Below, piece by piece: positions 58,701 through 64,000 of a stretch of 64,000 bases of DNA. The position numbers and the translations under genes were made by a program. The stretch comes from Gonapodya prolifera JEL478. Taxonomy: Eukaryota > Monoblepharomycota > Monoblepharidomycetes > Monoblepharidales > Gonapodyaceae. The notes beneath the pieces were generated by a model. That model did not search any database and was not told the DNA's origin. It was given only the letters and a program-made list of their open reading frames with translations. Location of the stretch: positions 3,725-67,724 of the forward strand of contig KQ965736.1 in the NCBI GenBank assembly GCA_001574975.1, written 5' to 3'. Each line of letters begins with the position of its first letter. Position 1 is the stretch's first letter.

Positions 58701-60036
58701 CCCACGAGGTCCACTGCGGCATCACGGCGGGGGTTTTCAGGCACGGGATGAGTTGGCGGCGTGCAGACTTGGAGAACAATCGAAGCGAGACGGACGGTTA
58801 TGGGCAGAGAGGTGGTTGTGGCGGACACAACTTGTGTCCTGGCCGTTTTTCATTCGATTCACGCATGAGACCAGACACTTTGTCACGACGCCCGCGCGAG
58901 ACCAACAACCAACTCACTTGCGCGCTCCGACGAGTTCGGCGGCCCGGACTTCCTCGACAGAGGACCCGACAAAGTCGAATATGCTGCGTACCAACGTCTC
59001 CACCACGTCCATTGCACCGGCGCCGTATGCTTCTTGCGACGGAAACTGCGTCGTCACCGCCGCCGCGACCGTGTTGCGAAGTGACGGTTCCAACGCCGTA
59101 GGATCCAGTAAAATCGGCCATGCAGGTTCCAGCGCGCGCCCATCAGCCCCGCCCCCCACGTCGCCAATGAGCGACGAGTCATACAAGGACGGGAAGAGGG
59201 CTTGACACGTCGACACGCAGACGGCGTGCAGCTGCGCCGGGGTGGTCGGTGCGGAAGAGACGAGTTGGGTGGAGGCGAGAAAGCACAGCGATGCGAATGA
59301 GGATGGGAAGTCGGGGAAGTAGGACGGTGGCGCGCGGAGGGCGAAGGTGACGACCTTTTTGCGTTGAAGGTCAAGGTCATGTCAATCAACAATCCAGACC
59401 AGAAAGGCAGAGCGCCGTTCGCTTCGCCTCACCGCCGCCATGAGCTTGTTGAGCACGACCCTGGGCGCTCGTCTCCCGACAAATGCCAGGCGAATCATCC
59501 ACGATAGCAGCATGTCGCGACAATACCGCGGGTCCTGGAACTTTGTGTAGACGCCGATGCCGTTTGACGTGCCGAGCGTATCCCAGTCCCGCGACAGCTT
59601 GACCGCCCAGGTGTGCGCTGCGAAGAACATGTAGTTAACATTGCCCGAGCCCCGCAAGGTTCCACTTTGCGGCGAAGAAGCCCCGTCGAGAAGAACCAAA
59701 GGGTACGCATTATGCCCCGGGTTTGGATCGCCGTACCACCCGACATTGAGCAGGTGCGCGGCGAGGTCCCACGCCAAGTGATGCTTCTGGACATTGACGA
59801 GGAAGCGATTGCATTGCGCGACCGTTTGAGGCGAGGGCGGGTGTGTGCGGCTGTAGAGGACGTCTAGGGCCTGTGAAAATTGAGTGGTTTGTCGTGGATC
59901 GTGGCGGGATGCGACGAAGAGCGGAGCGGGGAGGAAGGCGTGACTGGATAATAGTGTGTTGAGAGATGAAAACGCCATCAAGGCCCACCTCCATGACCTG
60001 CAATAGAGTCGGATCGCTCATGCCGTTGTGCGACAT
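55712..60036 (-). CDS. Importin-13/transportin-3-type karyopherin
   Basis: A long multi-exon importin-beta family protein. Exon 1 (60036-59989) reads MSHNGMSDPTLLQVME, then 59870-59433 gives ALDVLYSRTHPPSPQTV, FLVNVQKHHLAWDLAAHLL, FFAAHTWAVKLSRDWDTL and LLSWMIRLAFVGRRAPRV, the importin N-terminal domain and the paired helices of HEAT repeats. From 59354 VVTFALRAPPSYFPDFP continues. Open HEAT-like segments follow at 59216-58914, 58351-58088, 57620-57099, 57060-56519 and 56576-56034. The C-terminus has MTSRQLKRFQEIAKNFSLKC and RGLEN, close to the ending of transportin-3. Such carriers import splicing and other proteins into the nucleus (Kap122/Pdr6 in yeast). Introns interrupt about every 200-500 bases; not every junction was resolved. 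It is flanked on both sides by hemerythrin-domain genes in the same orientation. Confidence 0.78.
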
Positions 60037-60187
60037 GGTGATGGGGCCCCAGAACGGTCAAAAAATCGATGATGGTGAGTAGGACCACAGCACACTAGGT
60101 TGTTCATGAATGAAAGCTAACAAAATGCATTCGCCGGTGCCACTATAACGTCAGAAATGGCACACCTTTAAAAACTACACTTTTGAA

Positions 60188-61199
60188 CTACTCCTCCCTT
60201 TTCGCGAATGATCTTCCCAGGTCAAGTGTCCTATCCACGACGGCAGCTGACGCGGCCGCCACCGTTTCCGCAATCCCCCCGGACTCGGGAACGCCAGGAT
60301 GTGGGCGGGTTGGGACAAACTGTTTGTGAAGGGAATTGAAAATTGTTGGTTGTGGGAATGAATAAAATTAAAGGAATGTGCAGCAGCAGGGTGACCTCAC
60401 CATCTTTCGGGTCTCGAACTCGCCAGCCAGACGAACAAGCTCTTCCTCTGGCATCTCGGCCACAAGCACCGCGAGATCTCCGGTTTCCTCCTCCCTCATA
60501 TGCCGGTCGAAATCGACCATGGCTTCTTCGACTTTTTGCTGCACGTCCGGTGAGAACCCGAATCCCTCTGGATTCGTCACTTCGTTCCCGCTGATGAGAA
60601 GCCTGTTGACTGATCCAAGGGCCTCCTTCATCCGGTGGTGGGCTGTGCGTTCGGCCTCTAAACGAGACGCAGTTTCCTGTGACGCCGAGGCCGAGGCTGA
60701 CGCTGAGGCTGATTTGGAGCTCAGAGAGAGAAGCGCAGGGTAGAGAACAAGCTCTTCGGCTGTGGAGTGCTGGATTATTTCGCGAATGTCTTGAAGCCAA
60801 GGTGGTGGTGCGGATTCACATTGGTCGTCACAATTTGTCTCCACGGTGTTTCACTATCTCGAAGCATTCGGAGCCACTCACATTGGTTAAGCAGGCTCCG
60901 CTTTTCAGATTCGTCGGGGGACGCCTTGTATCTCGAAAACAGGTTCCTCAGAGCCTCGTGGTCTGCACGAATCGCTTCCGGTAGAGTCTTCTGCCGGCAT
61001 CGAGAGATCGGTCATACGCTTATTGCAATAGCAATCACGAGCTCACCGCCTTGCCCTCGCTGAAAAAACGAACAGGAGTGGTGATGTAAGGAGCACGTCG
61101 GAGGCATGCAGCAGCACGCGAGCAGGCGAGCACGGCTGGAGCGGCGATGGAGGGCTGGCGCGCACCAATGCCGAGTGTGGATAGGGAAAGTGCAGACAT
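60188..61199 (-). CDS. Hemerythrin-domain (HHE) protein, copy 2, with mitochondrial presequence
   Basis: Exons 61199-61047, 60990-60882, 60789-60401 and 60319-60188 close in frame to 260 residues. The first exon is an Arg/Ser/Ala-rich, acid-poor presequence (MSALSLSTLGIGARQPSIAA to VRFFSEGKA), so mitochondrial import is likely. The HHE domain reads IRADHEALRNLFSRYKASP, IREIIQHSTAEELVLYPAL, an SASASASA linker, ERTAHHRMKEALG and FDRHMREEETGDL. The tail has TRPHPGVPESGG and ends LDLGRSFAKREE. Shared tail motifs show common origin with copy 1. The start chosen is the in-frame ATG that begins the presequence; one 30 bases upstream is possible. Only about 100 bases separate it from the divergent DUF952 gene. 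Confidence 0.85.
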
Positions 61200-61303
61200 G
61201 ATAGCGTTGTGGTTTGAGATTGAAATCAATGAGTCACCGACCTGACTGCAGCTGCGGTCACCGGTTGAACTGTCAGGTCCAGAATTTTACCGATGGACCG
61301 ACG

Positions 61304-61780
61304 ATGGCAACTCCAACGTTTCTCTACAAGATTCTGACAGTTGCCGAGCACGCGGCACTGGGTGATCCGAACTCCGTGTTCAAGGGCACATGGCTGGACC
61401 AGCGCGATGGCTTCGTCCACCTCTCAACTGCCAACCAGGTAAGCACGCAATTAATCCACAAAACGACCATCATCTCGTCGCTAACGAGTCGCGCGCAGGT
61501 CGCCAACACACTTCGACTGTTCTTCCCGCTCGAAAAACACCAGAAGGTCTTTATCCTCCAGCTCAAGTTCGCTGACTCTCCGCAACTTGCAAGTCTTGTC
61601 AAATTCGAAGCACCCGCCGGCCCGGACCACCAAGGCGGCCCTCTTCCACCGGGCGACTTTCCCCACGTGTACCAGACAGCCACAGAGGGGCTCATCTTGG
61701 GCAGGGACCTTGCAGCCACCATAGAGGTTGCTCACACGTCGTCAGGCGATGGGTGGGATCTGCCGCAGTTGCAGCTATAA
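61304..61780 (+). CDS. DUF952 family protein
   Basis: Two exons (61304-61438, 61499-61780) close in frame to 138 residues, the usual length. It begins MATPTFLYKILTVAEHAALG. The family marks are WLDQRDGFVHLSTANQ and, in exon 2, LRLFFPLEKHQKVFILQL and GDFPHVYQTATEGLI (the FPHxY motif). DUF952 proteins are small, widespread in bacteria and fungi, and have no established reaction, though the fold suggests an ADP-ribosyltransferase-like relation. An upstream ATG in the same frame at 61214 extends it by 30 residues but lacks family support. Confidence 0.82.
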   Translation: MATPTFLYKILTVAEHAALGDPNSVFKGTWLDQRDGFVHLSTANQVSTQLIHKTTIISSLTSRAQVANTLRLFFPLEKHQKVFILQLKFADSPQLASLVKFEAPAGPDHQGGPLPPGDFPHVYQTATEGLILGRDLAATIEVAHTSSGDGWDLPQLQL

Positions 61781-62074
61781 ACGTGAATGGCGTTCGCGTG
61801 TTCGCTGGACTCCAATTGGGTACGAAGTCACTACGAATTCAATCTTGCTAGTTCTTCGGGACCTCTGTGACCGGAGAGGAATGACAAGTCCGTTGTATTT
61901 ATGCAAGACAGTCCAAATATCAATAGCTACTACAAGATGTTTGATACTTTTGCACTTTTCCATGCAAGCTGAAATAGGACGCTTTTTCAAATGTCCACGT
62001 AAAGAAGTTACCTTGCTCCCAGTTTCAACGTCCTCGAATTCCACGCAAATGCAAATGAATCCAAGTACCGTCCA

Positions 62075-63730
62075 TCACGCGTGCCCACCGCCGCCGCCGC
62101 CGCCGCCTCCCCACTCCTGTACAACCCTCCTCACCGCCTCGCGACCATCCTTGCCTTTGCCCGCGTTCGCGTTCCACGTCCTCACGACCCACTCCTCCAA
62201 TTCCGAATCGCGCAGGGAGTGGGAGTGGGAGTGGGATCCCCCAAACAGCGCGGCGACCGTCCACACCGACACCCGGAGTGTGAGAACGAGGGTGAACAGC
62301 GTCATGCACGCGATAATGATACGAGACACGACGGAAACGGAGGATGCAGTTGGCGCTGTTGCTGTTGTTGTTTTTGACGGCGGGTACGTGAGGTAGGTTG
62401 ACAGAAGGGACGTGACTGCGGCCGTGGGGAAAGTATCTGCGTCACCGACCACCATGGAAAAAGCATAAAATAATCGTTAGAACAGTTACACCACCTGTTG
62501 CAACTTTCACAACACAGAAAACTCACACGCCCACCAGCCCAAGTGGACCTGCTCCCGTGCCAGTCGCGGTCCCCACCGTATGCCGATGAGGAGGAAGAAG
62601 AACAGCGAGTTCCACAGCAGGAACTGCGCAAGCTGTGTTCGTATTCCCCACACCCGTCAGATTAGGTTGCGAAGACGCAATTAAGATCGCAATCAAGTCG
62701 CCCTCACTTGCGGCATCCCACCGCCCTCCCCCACTTCCGTCCCCACGGCGGCAACGTACGCAGACCCCGCAGCCGCCCAGGGCGCCATGAGCAAGACCAG
62801 GAAGCTACGCTGCGCCGTTTTGAATCCTTCCGGGACCTCGGGGCACGTGAGCATTCGCCCCCCGTTTTGGAACAGAGCGACGGTGAGGTACACGAGGTAC
62901 AGCAATCCTACGTGGAAGGTGGGGAGGGAGTAGGAGGCGGGGAGGGAGAGGGAGGACGCGGATATGGAGAGGAGGTGCCATACGACCATGGTGAAGAGGT
63001 GCGTGAGTTGGAGTTCGTAGCCGCGGGGGAAGCCCGGGTCCGGTGTCGTCCAGTGAGCAGAGGCAGAGGTGTCGGGGAGGATACGCCCGGTGAGAGTGTG
63101 GCCGGAGAACTCCTCGTCTGATCCGAGCCAGCGCGAGTACGTCCATATGCACATGGCGATGTGGGCGACGAGGGTGGTTCCCCAAGCAACCCACAACGCT
63201 ACCGTCCAATGTGTAGGCGTAGGTTCTGCGATAGTCGCCTGAGTGTTAAGAGAATCAACACGAAGCTCGTCCGGAAGCCCCGCGAGGAGGAACGTGACGG
63301 CCATGAGCGGTGTGAAGAGCAAATTGTGCCTCGCTGGGTGCCGCACTTCCCACCAGAACGATTCGGGGTATCGGTGCCGTTTCAGGATCAGGGACGCAGA
63401 CACTGTGACAAATATCGCGAGGGCGCAGTACCACAACACGCGGTTGAGCACGGCACAAGCGAAGGTTGCGATTGAGGGGTAGAAGATTTGCGAGCGAGAG
63501 AGCGCGCCGAACAAGATGCTCTCGCCTCCAAGGCCGAGTGCGGGAGCGTAGAGGCGAAATGACGCATATAAGACGAGGGCCGGTGGTTTGAGAGTGAGGT
63601 GGTCCGGGTCGCCGGGGCGAAAGAGTTCCATTGATGCAGCCGCAGTGCGTCCGTCAGAGTCCGGCGGCTTCGAGGGCGGATTGTCCTCGCCTAGTTCGAG
63701 ATCCGGTGCGGTTCCGTCCGCCATCGCCAT
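62075..63730 (-). CDS. TDT/SLAC1-family anion or dicarboxylate transporter-like membrane protein
   Basis: Exons 63730-62708, 62632-62527 and 62436-62075 close in frame to 496 residues. There are about ten hydrophobic helices, e.g. IATFACAVLNRVLWYCALAI, NLLFTPLMAVTFLLAGL, ALWVAWGTTLVAHIAMCIW, LYLVYLTVALFQNGG, FLLWNSLFFFLLIGIRW and IIIACMTLFTLVLTLRV. Joining exons 2 and 3 makes HLGWWAYTFPTAAVTS, the WWA-x-x-FP-x-A signature of the TehA/Mae1/SLAC1 superfamily; WWEVRHPARHN also fits an intracellular loop of the family. The N-terminus is short, acidic and disordered; the C-terminus has a His/Ser repeat and a run of nine glycines. Members carry malate, sulfite, nitrate or chloride; the substrate here is unknown. 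Confidence 0.72.
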
Positions 63731-64000
63731 CGTTCAACTCGTTCACCCTCTGCGCCGATTCTCTGATTGAGCCGCGACAGTGAAGTGGTCTGATGCGCCT
63801 AAGCTGAGCAGCCTGCGTCCTGGATGCTTCTCATCGCAGCGCAGTAGATTTCGGCTCTCTCTGCCTTCTGACGCAACACGGAGAATCTTTGTTGAATTCT
63901 TGTGTCAGTGCCTCCCGCGTCAGGTATCATCATCCCTGCACCAGAGTGCTCTGTAAGGCATTTGTACATGAATATGAATGATAAAATGATGAAAGAAGTT
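63731..64000. other. Right-edge flank, nothing recognised
   Basis: Promoter side of the transporter gene and the window edge. No coding pattern is visible. Confidence 0.4.

Overview
The window is fungal nuclear DNA, most likely from a zoosporic (chytrid-type) fungus. Almost every gene is cut by short GT-AG introns (about 40-120 bases). The set includes a Zn(II)2Cys6 regulator, an LRR-transmembrane-SH3 receptor-like gene, a TDT/SLAC1-type transporter, class III alcohol dehydrogenase and a nuclear gene for a uS3m-like ribosomal protein. The chytrid placement is an inference from this mix. Coordinates given for a spliced gene run from first to last coding base. Exon joins were worked out by hand from GT-AG signals and reading frame, and in most of the well-conserved genes they close in frame.

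Layout. 1-4300 is repeat-rich: the N-terminal part of a hAT-type transposase running off the left edge, its subterminal repeats, a pair of ~210-base direct repeats and a weak hypothetical gene. 4.3-10.1 kb (minus strand) holds a Zn2Cys6 factor, a secreted S1 protease and a uS3m-like protein. 10.4-16.5 kb (plus) holds a membrane M13 metallopeptidase and a beta-carbonic anhydrase. 16.9-23.3 kb holds a MYND-finger gene with in-frame stops and two seven-helix-type membrane proteins. 23.6-28.1 kb (plus) holds a DUF6687-like protein, the proteasome regulator PI31 and a GILT-type thiol reductase. 28.1-35.7 kb (minus) holds a B-family DNA polymerase and a three-RRM RS-rich splicing-type protein.

36.5-44.2 kb holds a large SLIP-GC-like GTPase, a broken LRR-TM-SH3 gene and the relic of a PIF1-like helicase. 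44.7-48.6 kb (plus) holds glutathione-dependent formaldehyde dehydrogenase and a 2-oxoglutarate/Fe(II) oxygenase. 49-61.8 kb holds a bZIP factor with a hydrophobic segment after the zipper, a FUN14 protein, TDP1 with ubiquitin-interacting motifs, an importin-13/transportin-3 type karyopherin flanked on both sides by hemerythrin-domain paralogues, and a DUF952 protein. The right end carries a TDT-family transporter.

There is no obvious single pathway. Several genes serve genome upkeep (polymerase, TDP1), protein turnover (PI31, two peptidases) and mitochondria (uS3m, a hemerythrin with presequence, FUN14). The most unusual item is the polymerase: its polymerase motifs and C-terminal cysteine modules are Pol delta-like and intact, but all three exonuclease motifs are degraded and a ~110-residue low-complexity insert sits where Exo I should be. 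A second notable item is a possible 2-nucleotide micro-exon in the M13 peptidase gene.
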